Position numbers and translations under genes: made by a program | DNA from: Vigna angularis | Taxonomy: Eukaryota; Streptophyta; Magnoliopsida; Fabales; Fabaceae | NCBI RefSeq assembly: GCF_016808095.1 | Contig: NC_068975.1 | Span: 26,025,001 to 26,089,000, forward strand | Length of the DNA: 64,000 nt | Direction: 5' to 3' | Notes under the pieces: model-generated | The model's input: only the letters and a program-made list of their open reading frames with translations | What the model was told of the DNA's origin: nothing | The model's database searches: none | Shown: one piece after another, positions 12,290 through 23,942 of the stretch | How the letters are laid out: every line of letters begins with the position of its first letter | Position numbering within the stretch: position 1 is the first letter of the stretch

Positions 12290-14300
12290 ATTAAAATAAT
12301 GAGACCCAGTATTTTATTATAAAATAACCTTATAATATAAATAGAATTTTATAAAGTTCGTCTCATTATCTAAAACACTGTCTATATTTCTAAACTCTTT
12401 TCTCTTCGTTTTCTCTCACTTCTCTCTACAAATTATCACGCTTGGATCCTCTATTCGACGATCAGGGAATACCTAGACGATCCTGGCGTCGAGGGCTACA
12501 ATCTCTACAAATCAATTTTCTGTTTTGAATCGGTAAGTTGTGTCCTCTCTTTCTCCGTGCGTTCTTGGACTGTGATCATGCAACGATTTCTGTTTGCATG
12601 TATCTAGTTGTTTTTCTCTTCAATTTCTAGCTCAGTTTAAGTTCTAAGGTTGGTTTCCTATCACCAATCGGTGAGTTGTAGGTTTTTATAGAGTTTCCTT
12701 GTGGTGCAAGCAATTGTCGGTGTAATTCTTGAGCTGTACAGTTTTATAGAGGTAAGGGAAACTAGGAAATTTCTTTAATTTGTGTAATTTCTCGTGTATG
12801 TTTGTGGAAAAGATGATCCTTAAGTTATTTGAACTGAAATGATGTTTTGTGGTATATGAACAATATGTGAATTGTGATTTTGAATGTAATTGCATGAATT
12901 GATATTCTGGACTGTTTTGAATTATGAAATGATTTGTTTTGGTGGTATAAAAGGTTGGAAATCTATGAGAGGAAAGTTGTACTGAGGTTGATTAATTATG
13001 AATGGTAGTAGTTTATCTTTGTTTAAGTCATTATGAGGAAGTGGAGTAGTGAAAATGAGAATTAGATGTTAGATGTTGTTTTGGTCTATTGGGATAGCTT
13101 TGTTAAGTCAAATGTGACTTGTTTGAGTCTCTACATTACTTAAAAATGAGTCAAAAATGTTTGATCCCTAAGTTGTTGAATTTGATGGTTTGGAGTAGAA
13201 ATTGAGTGTTAAATGCTTAAAAATGATGGTAGGAAGGTTTTAAAACATTTAGTCAAGTCTAATTAGGTATATAACACAATTTAGGAGTGTTAGAAGTTGG
13301 GAAAAATAGTTAGAATTGGTAAATGAGGTTTGAGTTGCTTAATTCTGCAGAATTTCGTGCTGCAGATTATGCAAACTAGCTGAGCAAATGGATTCGCATA
13401 GCGAGTTGTTCTGGCGAGATGCTCTCTGCCTGGGCATTCGCACAACTCGCTCTCTCATTGTTTTGGCGAGATGCTCTCTGTCTGGGCATTCATAAATCAC
13501 TATTTTTTTATAGTCTTAAGTTGATCTGAATGAATTGTTGAGTGCATTATGAAGTTTGTTTAAGTTTGTTTTATAGTATGTGATTGATCATGATATGAGT
13601 TATGTTCCAAAGTAAAAGGATGTGATTTCAAAGTATGGTTGATGGAGGTAATTCCATGATCCTCAAGGAGATGTTACATGGTGGTGCCCTATGTTGTGAT
13701 CCAAAGTGAATTCTCTCGTTGAGGTTCAAGTATGTTTAGAATGAATGCAGGAGCTCAGTCTTAAGGGTTATCCTGAAACTCTAATGGTCTTTCTTTCTCA
13801 AGTAGAGAGGATTGATCCATGTCGTGAGGAGTAGCAGGAGGTCTTAGTCTTGGGGGCTTCCAGTATGCTCCAAGGCGTGGTACAAACTAACCTCATGAGT
13901 GTGGTAGGGTCAAACCCATTGGCAATGGCTTTACAAAACAGTAGAAGCCACCACGAGTGTACGACCCGCCATAGCTCGGTAATCATTCTAAGTCCGGACA
14001 GTCAGAGTCAGTGTAGTGTCATGTACGAAGAATTTGTGTGATGTGAATGAAAATGTATGATTGTATGAAACTTAGTTAATGAACATATGATTAATTTTTG
14101 TTTAAACTAGCTTACCCTGTTTTGTGCTTGTGTTTGTATGTGTTGATATTTTTTCTTCTGCAATGATCATCTTGTGGGTGTGAGTAGTGGGAAATGAGGT
14201 GTCTTTGGAGTAGGCGTTAGATGAAGGAGATGTTGTCGAGTAGTTAGTTTTAGTTTAACCTTGTAGATAGTTTTGAGTATCCTATTGTATATATAAAGTT
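12290..14300 (+). other. Transcribed-looking non-coding region, possibly an LTR remnant
   Basis: This stretch is less AT-rich than its surroundings. It carries TATA-like sequence near 12335-12355, a CT-rich leader, a GC-richer exon-like patch (about 12440-12535) ending in a splice-donor-like CGGTAAGTTG, then a long intron-like stretch. There is no long open reading frame. That architecture is common in the LTR and leader of plant retroelements, but I found no TG...CA ends, primer-binding site or target-site duplication, so the identity is uncertain. A decayed gene or non-coding RNA locus is the alternative. Confidence 0.3.
13406..13490. repeat. Near-identical 34-bp direct repeat pair
   Basis: A 34-base unit containing GGCGAGATGCTCTCTG occurs at 13406-13439 and again at 13457-13490 with two differences. 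A short inverted pair, GCGAGTTGT and ACAACTCGC, brackets the first copy, so the RNA could form a stem-loop. Confidence 0.75.
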
Positions 14301-14330
14301 TTAAATTTTACAGTTATTTTGGATGACTGT

Positions 14331-14488
14331 GAAGTTAATTTAATACTTTATTTACTAGCCTCTAATGCTTTGTTCACATGAGATGATTTATGGGAGATGA
14401 TTTGGGGGAGAAGTTAATTTAATACTTTATTTACTAGCCTCTAATGCTTTGTTCACATGAGATGATTTATGGGAGATGATTTGGGGAA
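14331..14488. repeat. 79-bp tandem duplication, two copies
   Basis: The unit 14331-14409 is repeated almost perfectly at 14410-14488. The very low divergence implies a recent duplication. It is followed by an inverse-orientation copy of the foldback sequence seen at 9.8-10.0 kb. Confidence 0.85.
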
Positions 14489-15238
14489 GAGTGATTGAAT
14501 GGATTTGAGGGTAAATTTTTTGTTGTTTGTTTGAATGGATTTGGAGGTAATTGCCAGTAGATTTGGAAGTAAAGTTTGTGAAAATTAATGTAGGATTTGA
14601 TTGATCTAACAAATTTAAAAAATTTGTTTAATTGGTAGAAATTAAAAATTACCAAAATATCCTTAATAGTAAAAGTAATATAAAATATAATTATTAATAT
14701 TATATATAATTGTAAAAATTATTATAAAGAGAGAGAAAAATAAAAATTAATTTTTAAAATTCCATTATTATTATTATTATAATTTTTTGTTTTAAAAGTC
14801 AAATTAAATATTCATGTTTATACAATAAATACACTGATAAATTATTTTAAAATAATAATAAAAAATAGATATACTGGTTGTAACAAAATGATTCACAATT
14901 CGAAAGATTCTCTTGCACCACCATTATGTAAGCTTTGTGATTATTTGAAGGCATGTTTCTTCCAGGATAAATAGGATTTTTCATTATATATCCCCAAATC
15001 TCTTTACATTAGTGCAGATGAAAGAAATTATTAATCCCGTAAGTAAATCAACGCCTCTAATCGCTCTCAAATTCCTCCAAGCAAACATGAATGATTTCTC
15101 AAATTTGTCTTCTCAAATCAACGTAAATAGTGTTATCCACTCAAAAACATAGCCTAACTGTTCTATCCTATTATTTATGTGCTAGTGATTTATGACTATA
15201 TTTTGAGATGTTAAAAAAAATATATTTCTATATTTATA

Positions 15239-15244
<6 letters not shown>

Positions 15245-15301
<57 letters not shown>
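15245..15301. repeat. (TA)n microsatellite
   Basis: Uninterrupted TA tract of about 57 bases. Confidence 0.9.
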
Positions 15302-15306
<5 letters not shown>

Positions 15307-18300
15307 GACGTCAACATTTTAACTAATTAATATTTTAATTAAAAAAATTAAAATGAAAATTATCTATATATTAAATTATTTCATTATAATTAATAATTAA
15401 AATATAATTTACAAATACTAATGGTTTAAATTATAATATTATTAATTTTTTGAATTGCTTTATATAATATTTTTTAATTTAAAAAACTAATCATTCCATC
15501 ACATTTGAACGTATTAAATGTGAGGGATGAGATGAAACTTTTAAAAGCACCAATCAACTGAGGTCGCCCCTAATTCATAATTCCTTCAAGTCTGGATCAC
15601 AGACGTAGATTTGAGTCAGTTGACAACATTCGATTTGATATCATATCAGTGACATCAAAATTTATTGATTTAACAAGAGAGTGGTGAATTGCACAGTGCT
15701 TAATGACTTTCCAGTTTTATATATATGTTGTCACCAATATCACTTTACTAATATTTAATTATGCTTTTGTGGCAACATGAATCAGGAGCAAATGAAAGGA
15801 TAGATTTGAGTGTCAGAGAAGACAAAACGTGACATTGAAGAAAGTGAAAGGGAGAAAATGCTGCCTTCTCATCATTTCTTTTAGCCAACAACTCTTCCTC
15901 AATCCATATTTCTTCACTGTCACATCTTGCATAAAAAAAAATTCATTTTTCTAGCACTTTATAAACATTATATTATTTATATACAAACTTTCTTATGATA
16001 CTTATCCATTGCTCTCCTATAGATAATATAATAAAATGAAGGTCTATATATATATAAAAATATAATCATAGACCAAATTTGACTAAATGGATGAAGGAAA
16101 ACCATATAACAAAAAGGTAGAAAAACTATTTTGAAAGAACTGAAAATAATTAATACTTAAATAACAAATAGTTAGTCAATGAACTGTGATTTAATTAAAT
16201 TTTAAATTTATGACAAATTTGAATATCTTTAATTGAATTTTGTTAAAAGTAGTATTATTGATTATTTTTAATTTTTTATTAATTGAATTTAAGAATTACA
16301 AAATAAGTCAATTTAATTATTTTGGTTCAATATGTAATTGGTATAAAAGAAAGGATAAGGTCGTATTGTTCCGTCTTAAGAAAAATAGTCAAAAATTCTA
16401 TCTCATCCTCGAAAGACTGCCAACAACAGGTTGACAATTTTTTTCTAAATATTTTAAAATAATATTTTTTTATAATTATATATATTTTAAAAGTACATTA
16501 AGAATATATTTTAACTTTTAATTAATTAATTGATGTCTTTAATATTTAAATATTAATAATTTAATTTATAATATTATTGTATATTTGTAAAAAATAATTT
16601 TTCAAATTATTATTTCTTTTATTTTTATCTAGATGGACAGGCCTTACAATATAAGTCACAACGAGTTTACAAATTGAAAATCGATTAATATTAACTGCGA
16701 TATCATTTTATATTAGTTATATAATTAAATATAAGTAAGATAACCCTCTTTGATATATTCACATAATCCAACAAAAATAATAATAATAATAATAAGTATG
16801 CAATTAAAAAATATAAAATTTTAAATAATCAATAGATAAAAAAAATTGTTAGAATTTATTAAAATTTTAATTAATAATACTTAAATTAAAAACTTTAACT
16901 TAAATAAACCATAAATTATGAACATATAATACCTTAAATCTCAAATAACAAATTCGTTATTTTGTTGAATGGTTACTACTTTAAAAATATTAAGTTTTAA
17001 TTATATTAATTTAAATTATTTAAGAAAAAAAATACACTTTTTTATTTTCTAAATTGTGAAAACTAATTATTTTCTAAATTTTATATTAAAATGGCATAAT
17101 TAATCAAAAAATATGAATTAATTTATTTTTAAAATGCTTTATTTTAACATTAGTTTATATTTGTTATGAACCACCTGTATTGATTATTATTATTTTTCTT
17201 AAAAAGTATAAAAATAGTTTTATACAATTATTTTTAATTACTATATTTTTTTTCAGTAATTACGTCATGATCGAAAAAAAATATTGTTAAAGTTTTAATT
17301 CTTAATTTGAAAGTATTTTAAGAATCTAACAATTGAACCCATTTTAAAATTATAAATGATTTTTCTTTTATATCAATGTATATAAATATTTAAATCTCAT
17401 GTTTCAAATTGTATACAATCTCACTGTCATTCGATGGTGACAGCTAATAACAACGTTGCCTCTAATAATTTGATACAATCATTGATATTTTATACATAAA
17501 AAATTATATAATTTTTATTATTGGCGATACAATCATTTAGGTTTTATAGATAACAAATTATATATTTTGAATTATTAAGGTTGGATAACTATTGTCCTAT
17601 TTTACAACATTATTAGTTGTATAGCTATCATATGAATTTGTAGTCGGTATAAAATTTTACTGATGTTAAAGATGTTCCCAGATAATTAATACAATAAAAC
17701 TATAGGTATTAACGTAAGGTTGAATAAAATCAGAAAAATAATGAACAAACTTTTATATTTAAAAGAAGATAATTTGTTTATGGAATGTAATCTCATTTAT
17801 CAAGGAGAAAGGGAATTATTTTATCAAGGACAATAGTTTGATAAATTTAAGTGCTGATAAAAATGAAAGTTAATTATTTTTTACTATCATCATTTTATTC
17901 ATACACTTATTATATATTTACATGCACTTAAATTTTTATCTGTTTATATTTTAAAAATCAAATTATAATTCATACTATATTATATTTAAAAATATAATTT
18001 GTATATTTAAAATATATTTATTAGAATTGTTTTTATCTATGTAGAGAGAAAGGTACTAGTCATTTATATATACATTTCTATAGCAAACTACCATGATAAC
18101 TGTCTCTTTGAACACCTAATTCAATGTTTTCTCACGTTATAATTAAATAAGTAAATTAATACTAATTAATTTATTACTACGATTGTATAATAATAAATAA
18201 AAAAACTTTACACGTGAAATTCATTTTTTTATACTTGTGGACACTCTTTTGAGATCTTATAAAGTTGCTTATCTTTTATTCCTTTGTGATTACAACAAAT

Positions 18301-18405
18301 GCATAATGACTCTCAAAATTAAATAATAGTGTACCTCACTCTAGAATTAAGATCCAATCTTACTTTAGAATCAAGATCTAATATAAGATAAAACAAAAAT
18401 TGTGT

Positions 18406-18406
18406 A

Positions 18407-18451
<45 letters not shown>

Positions 18452-18453
18452 TT
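18406..18453. repeat. (ATT)n microsatellite
   Basis: Perfect ATT trinucleotide tract of about 48 bases, some 180 bases upstream of the first copia LTR. Confidence 0.9.
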
Positions 18454-18630
18454 ATGCTTCAACTTGCAAATCAGAAAATATAAAAAAATTAATCATCAAA
18501 TTTGTGTGAATTATTTGAAAAAGTTATTATTGTTCTTTGTCTATATTTATGAAGGAAATTATTCTCTTTCGTGCTCACATTTATTTTCTTATTTTACCTT
18601 TCAAATAAAAGTATTTTTAATTAAAGTAAT

Positions 18631-18983
18631 TGTTGTATTATTACAAAAGTTAGGTTTTTAATTAGCAACAATCAAAATTTTTAAGTGCTACTGTTATTTA
18701 TTGTTTTTATTGTCTTTTATTAATTTTATTCTTTCCTAACTCTATAAATACATATATCTTTCCCATTCCAAAACAGATCAAAAGCAGTCATCTCTCATTC
18801 TCTTTTCTTCTTTCCTCTTCTAAAATTTTTAAATATCGTTGCTAGTTCTGAGATCCTCAGAGATATTAGGAAGTTCATGTTGTATCCTAGGGACTTGCGC
18901 AATACATCGCGGATAAGTCCTTAAGGACAGTGAATTTACACGCCTCAGGAAATATTGTCCGTGATTATGTCAGCTTTTATACA
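18631..18983 (+). repeat. 5' LTR of the copia element
   Basis: Begins TGTTGTATTATTAC and ends TTTTATACA. It shares with the downstream LTR the core CTTTCCTAACTCTATAAA (a TATA-type promoter), GTTCTGAGATCCTCAGAGAT and GACTTGCGCAATACA. An indel near 18830 shortens it relative to the 3' copy. Confidence 0.8.
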
Positions 18984-19329
18984 ACAATCTTAAGGACTTA
19001 TCGCTGACATCAACAACTCAATCCCGGAGGATCAAAACTTTGTTTTCAAAACTCATACAGGATTTGTGAAACCCATAACTTCCAGAGGCTGCCAAGGTGC
19101 TTGCAGCAACGATGGCTTCTGATCGCATTTGTAAGGACCACAGATGAGGACAAAGAAGATGAGGTACTTGAGTAAATTTTCGTATACTTTACCTACAAAG
19201 AGAAAAGCACAACTAGGTATTTTCTCGTTTACTAATCTTAAATATTTTAAAATTGTGTAGGTGTAGGTAATTTTACTTAATTACTCGAAAAAATAAATTT
19301 TGGCTTTTCACCTAATCATATTGATAGTA

Positions 19330-20319
19330 TTCTAAATTTGAAAATGGTGATTGTGTCATTATATGTTTGTATGTGGATGACATGGTAAATTTTGGTACAC
19401 GCAATGAGATTGTCGCTAGAACTAAATTGTTTCTGGGATCAAACTTTGACATGAAAGATATGGGTGAAGCCAATGTGTTTTTAGGTATTAGAATCATAAG
19501 GAAGGGAGATAGTATATTACTATCCCAAGAACAATATATTGAGAAACTTCTTAAGAAGTTTAGGTTTTATGACCTCACCAGTGAGTACCCCTTATGATGC
19601 TAACTCTAAATTAATGAAAAATAGAGGAGAATCATTATCTCAACCTCAATATGCCCAAATAATTGGGAGCTTACTGCACTTGATGAATTTTTCTAGACCT
19701 GATATTGCTTATGTAGTAGGTAGACTGAGTAGATACACTCAATGTCTAAATCAGGAACATTGGGATGCACTTGCTAGGCTTATGAGATACTTAAGAGGTT
19801 CAATGGATTATGTCATTGAATACATTGGATTTCTCGCTATACTAGAAGGGTACAGTGATGCTAACTGAATCTCTGATTCAGATGAGACAAAATCCACTAG
19901 TGGTTATGTATTCACACTTGGGGGTGGTGTGATTACATGGAGATCATCCAGACAAACAATTACTGCAAGATCAACAATGAAATCTGAGTTTGTCTTGAGA
20001 TGGTTGGTAGTGAGGCTGAGTGGTTGAAAAACTTCTTAGCGAACATTCCACTAGGAATGAAACCAACCCCATCGGTATCAATACACTGTGATTACCAATC
20101 GACATAACTATAGCTAAAAACAATAATTACAATGGAAAGAATAGACATATACAATTGAGACACAGTTTGGTGAAGCAACTGCTAAAGAGTGGAACTATTT
20201 CCATTAATCATGTGAAGTCAGAACGGAATCTAGTAGATCCTCTGACAAAACCCATAGGAAGACATATGATATTAGAAACATCGAGGGGAATGAGACTTAA
20301 GCCACTTGCAAACAAATAA
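19330..20319 (+). pseudogene. Copia polyprotein remnant: end of reverse transcriptase plus RNase H
   Basis: Reading starts in the RT catalytic region with LYVDDM and continues through FLGIRI to the segment before the RNase H domain. A frameshift near 19575 moves the reading from RT into the frame with STPYDAN, QIIGSLLHL and RPDIAYVVG. An in-frame TGA at 19866-19868 replaces the Trp expected in the DANW motif, after which SGYVF and GGGVITW are readable. A second frameshift near 19985 is followed by a frame with EAEWLKNFL and then HCDYQS. The tail with NLVDPLTKP ends near 20319. These breaks make it non-functional. Confidence 0.85.
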
Positions 20320-20951
20320 GTGATGCTAACCAAACGTTTGTGATTGGAGATCCCATGAATAAGGTTTAGATGGGTAAAAACAAGTCACTTGTTAGTTCTG
20401 ATAGCACTAAATTTATTTTAATCAATTATGTCTCATCGTATGGTGTGTGTGAAAGTGCTAGAGACTATATTATTGAGAGACTAAACTTTGTTATTAAAAT
20501 TCTATGTGAAAGAATTTTAGTTTAAACAAAGTTTTTAATGATTTTCATATCCCTTATGGGTGGTGTATGATTTGCAACATACACTTGATGAAATCACCTA
20601 TATGGGTGTCGACTAGGTCCGCTTGCATGAGATCTTGGCATGATCTCTAGAGCACTCATGAATACCGGACACGCGCATGGCCTAATTAGCGCAACACAGC
20701 GATAACAACAAGGATTGTGGGGCTGTATTGTGATTGATCAACCTCTAACACACGTCAAGTGTCTTTGGTTCATATAGCTTGTTATACCAACTACACTATG
20801 TGTTAAGTATTTCAATCTAAGACTGGTTCATATAGCTTGTTATACCAGCTCTGATGCATTACATCATATGAGATCCAAAATAAAAGTTTCTTATCTTTCT
20901 TTAGTGTTTGAACTATTTGAGTCAAAGGCTTTCTTTCAACTTTTGGGGGAT

Positions 20952-21361
20952 TGTTGTAATATTGCAAAAGTTAAGTTGGTTTTGGAACGTTTTACAACAT
21001 TTATATTCTTTCATTTATTGACAACGTTAATATTCTTTTATCAACGGTCAAATTTTTTATTGCTTTTATTAATTTTATTCTTTCCTAACTCTATAAACAG
21101 AGAGCTCTTCCCCCATTCCAAAACACACCAAAAGTAGTCTTCTCTCATTCTCCTTTCTTATTTTCCTCCTCTAAAATTATTTTAGATTTATTTTATACTC
21201 TTTTTTAGAGATCCTTTCTAGTTCTGAGATCCTCAGAGATATTCTGGGAAGTTTCTATTGTATTATGGGAGACTTGCGCAATACACTACGGATAAGTCCT
21301 TAAGGATAATGAATCTACACGCCTCAGGAGATATTGTTCGTGATTATATCACTTTTATACA
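20952..21361 (+). repeat. 3' LTR of the copia element
   Basis: Direct-repeat partner of 18631-18983, beginning TGTTGTAATATTGC and ending CTTTTATACA, with the same TATA, CCTCAGAGAT and GACTTGCGCAATACA landmarks. Confidence 0.8.
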
Positions 21362-23937
21362 AAAATAATTATCTATATTCATATATAAAAGATACTTTAT
21401 CATATTTATTTTCTAATTTTACCTTTTAAAAAATTTAAAATTAAAATAATTATATTTATCAATTTTATGATTTTAAGTGATTATTTCTTTTTAACCTTTT
21501 TTTCGATTTGATTGTTTTTTAAATTTAACCATTTTTAATTAAAAAATTATCCACAAAATAAATATAAATTATTTACACAAAAATTATAAAAATATTTATA
21601 TTTAATTTTATAATTGTAACAATAAAACTAATAATAATTTTATTATTTTTTATTATATAAAAGAAATTAACCGACGACATACGCATAACAGTATGTTTTC
21701 ACTAGTGTATATATAATAAAGAGTAAAAGTAAGAATGAATAGAATAAGAATATGGTTATATTTATTATAAGGTAATTCAAATGAATTATAATTATCTTTG
21801 ATCTCAGCTTAATCTTTCTTTTAATAAAAGTATATATATATATATATAATGTTTCAGAAAATATTTTTGAAAGTGACTCATGACACTATGAGTGGACAGG
21901 ATTTTGAGTTGAGTGAATGTAACACGTGTCACTTCCCGAATGGAAAGAAAATTGGAGGGTCAAAAGGAAAAAACAAGCTACTGTTTCTTATACTCATCAA
22001 ATTTTTCATCCATCCCATCAAGAAGTTTTCAGAAAAAAAAATCCATAATAGAAAGGAAAGATTGCTTTCCAGAAAAAAAAAAGTTGTTCATTGTGTTTCA
22101 GAACATAATTTTCAAAAGTGATAGAGTGCTGAAAGAAATCTGATGGGGTGCAGGATGTAATAGCCAGAAATATATGCGAGTGAAAGTTTTAAGAAAATTG
22201 GGCTGTTGGCCTTGTAGAAAATGCTCCAAAAAGAAGAATAGGGAAGTGTCAATATTAAAATTGTAATTTGGGTTGTTAAAAAAAGTAATTGGACCGTATA
22301 TAAACAAAAACAACCGTGTGAAAAAAAGGAAATTGAATGTTTGGATGAAAAATATAGATTGGGTTATCTTTTTAATTCTTTCTCTTTTTTTTGTGTGTTT
22401 ATTTCTTCTTCATCATTTCTAAAAAATAATTTTATACTTTTTATTTTTTTTTTTTTTTAATTTATTTTTTAGTCTGAAAACTTTTAATTAATACTTTTTT
22501 GAAGAAAGTTTTCATTTCACCCTTTATTATTTACCACATATTTTTTAATTTTTTAAAAATAAATTTATTTATTCGAAGAAAATTAAATGGTAATCAAATG
22601 TGAATTAGATATTTTGACTTGTAATTTTGATTATTTTAAAAAATTTAGAAAATCACAAATACAACCGTTATATACAAAACTAACATGGGAGGATGATTTC
22701 AAAATAAATTTAGGATGAGGAAGTAATGTTATTTTAAAGATTGTATAGATAATTACAAGTAGACATGAGAAAATAAAATATTATGAGATTAGAAATATTT
22801 AAAAAAATACTCTATCATTAAGAATTATACATAAAAGCTCATAGTACAGATATTCAAGGTGATATAGACGACTAAAAATTGAACAATGACTAATTGGTTG
22901 ATTTTGTAATTAATAAATAATGTATAATTGTTTTACTAAAAAAATCTTTTTTACCTAGAATTAAACATGAGACAACAAGAAGTGTGGGACTTATTTTTTT
23001 GAGAAGTTTGACAACTATTACAAACCTATCTTACTTTCCAATAAAACATCATCTCACTAAATATAAACTAAATTTAAGCATGTTTATTTGTTAATCAAAG
23101 GTAGTGCAAAATACAACGAAGTTTCACAAGTGAATGAATATACAAAATAAAACACCTAAACATTTACTCATACAAATAGTTATTTGACTATATTTCGTTA
23201 CTTTTTATCTCTCCAATTTTTTTTTTGAAAAAGAATGAGATACTTTAAATATGAACAATCATTCATATAAATTGTGTTGCAAGTTGTTAAGATTTTTTCA
23301 CAAAAAATACACTTTTAAAAATGAGACATGAGTAGATCATATAAAAAGAGACCTCACATTCAACCATGAGTAAATCATAAAAAAAAACATTATATTTAAC
23401 CCAAATTCTACAACTGTTTTGTGTGAATATTTGTTTTAATAGGTTACTCAACTCAACTTATATTTTTTTTCTATTTAATATGAAACTTTATTTTTTTGTT
23501 TTGTGTGAATACTAAACCTTTCTTTCTATTTAATATGAAACTTTATTTAAATGATCAAATATTAAATTTTGTTATTAAATAAAACCTGTTCAGCTATAAA
23601 TTTTGTTATAAAAATAACTAACGACTTCAATTTTAATATTTTTTAAATTAGAATTTTATTGTCAAATTTGAATTTAAAATATGTAATAAAAAAAAGTGAT
23701 TTTGAAATACGAAATGACACAGACTATAAAATTCTCATGAATAACTTTCGCATATAAAATTTTCTTTACATATTTTTAAGAGAACAAGTTTTTAAAAAAA
23801 GTTCAAAAGATTTTATGGATTTTAACCATATGATAATATTTTATAACAATAATAATATTTAACAATGATCTAATAAAATTATAATGCTAATATAATAATA
23901 ATAAAAATTAAAACTAAATAATAAAATATTAAAAATA
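21362..23937. other. AT-rich intergenic DNA
   Basis: No gene supported. A modest patch at 21850-22300 has overlapping open frames of 76-90 codons in different frames, but no family motifs and no splice-consistent extension. The rest is low-complexity AT-rich sequence. Confidence 0.5.
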
Positions 23938-23942
23938 ATACT

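Larger units (their letters stand above)
14489..18630. other. AT-rich gene desert
   Basis: About 4 kb without any supported gene. It contains a long (TA)n tract (15245-15301), an ATT trinucleotide tract near its end (18406-18453) and many A/T homopolymers. Short open frames here lack recognisable motifs. Confidence 0.6.
18631..21361 (+). mobile_element. Decayed Ty1-copia retrotransposon with both LTRs
   Basis: Two diverged direct repeats (18631-18983 and 20952-21361) flank the C-terminal half of a copia polyprotein. Gag, protease, integrase and most of the reverse transcriptase are gone, so the element is an internally deleted, non-autonomous copy. The 3' LTR is preceded by a G-rich polypurine-like run (TTTTGGGGGAT). 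No convincing primer-binding site or target-site duplication was found. The divergence between the two LTRs indicates an old insertion. Confidence 0.85.

Noticed and set aside
13798..14041. Opposed 62-63 codon open frames
   Set aside because: They lie on both strands of the same non-coding region without motifs, so chance is more likely.
21849..22143. Overlapping open frames of 90 and 76 codons in a desert region
   Set aside because: No recognised domain, no supporting splice structure or promoter, and two overlapping frames of similar length argue for chance.
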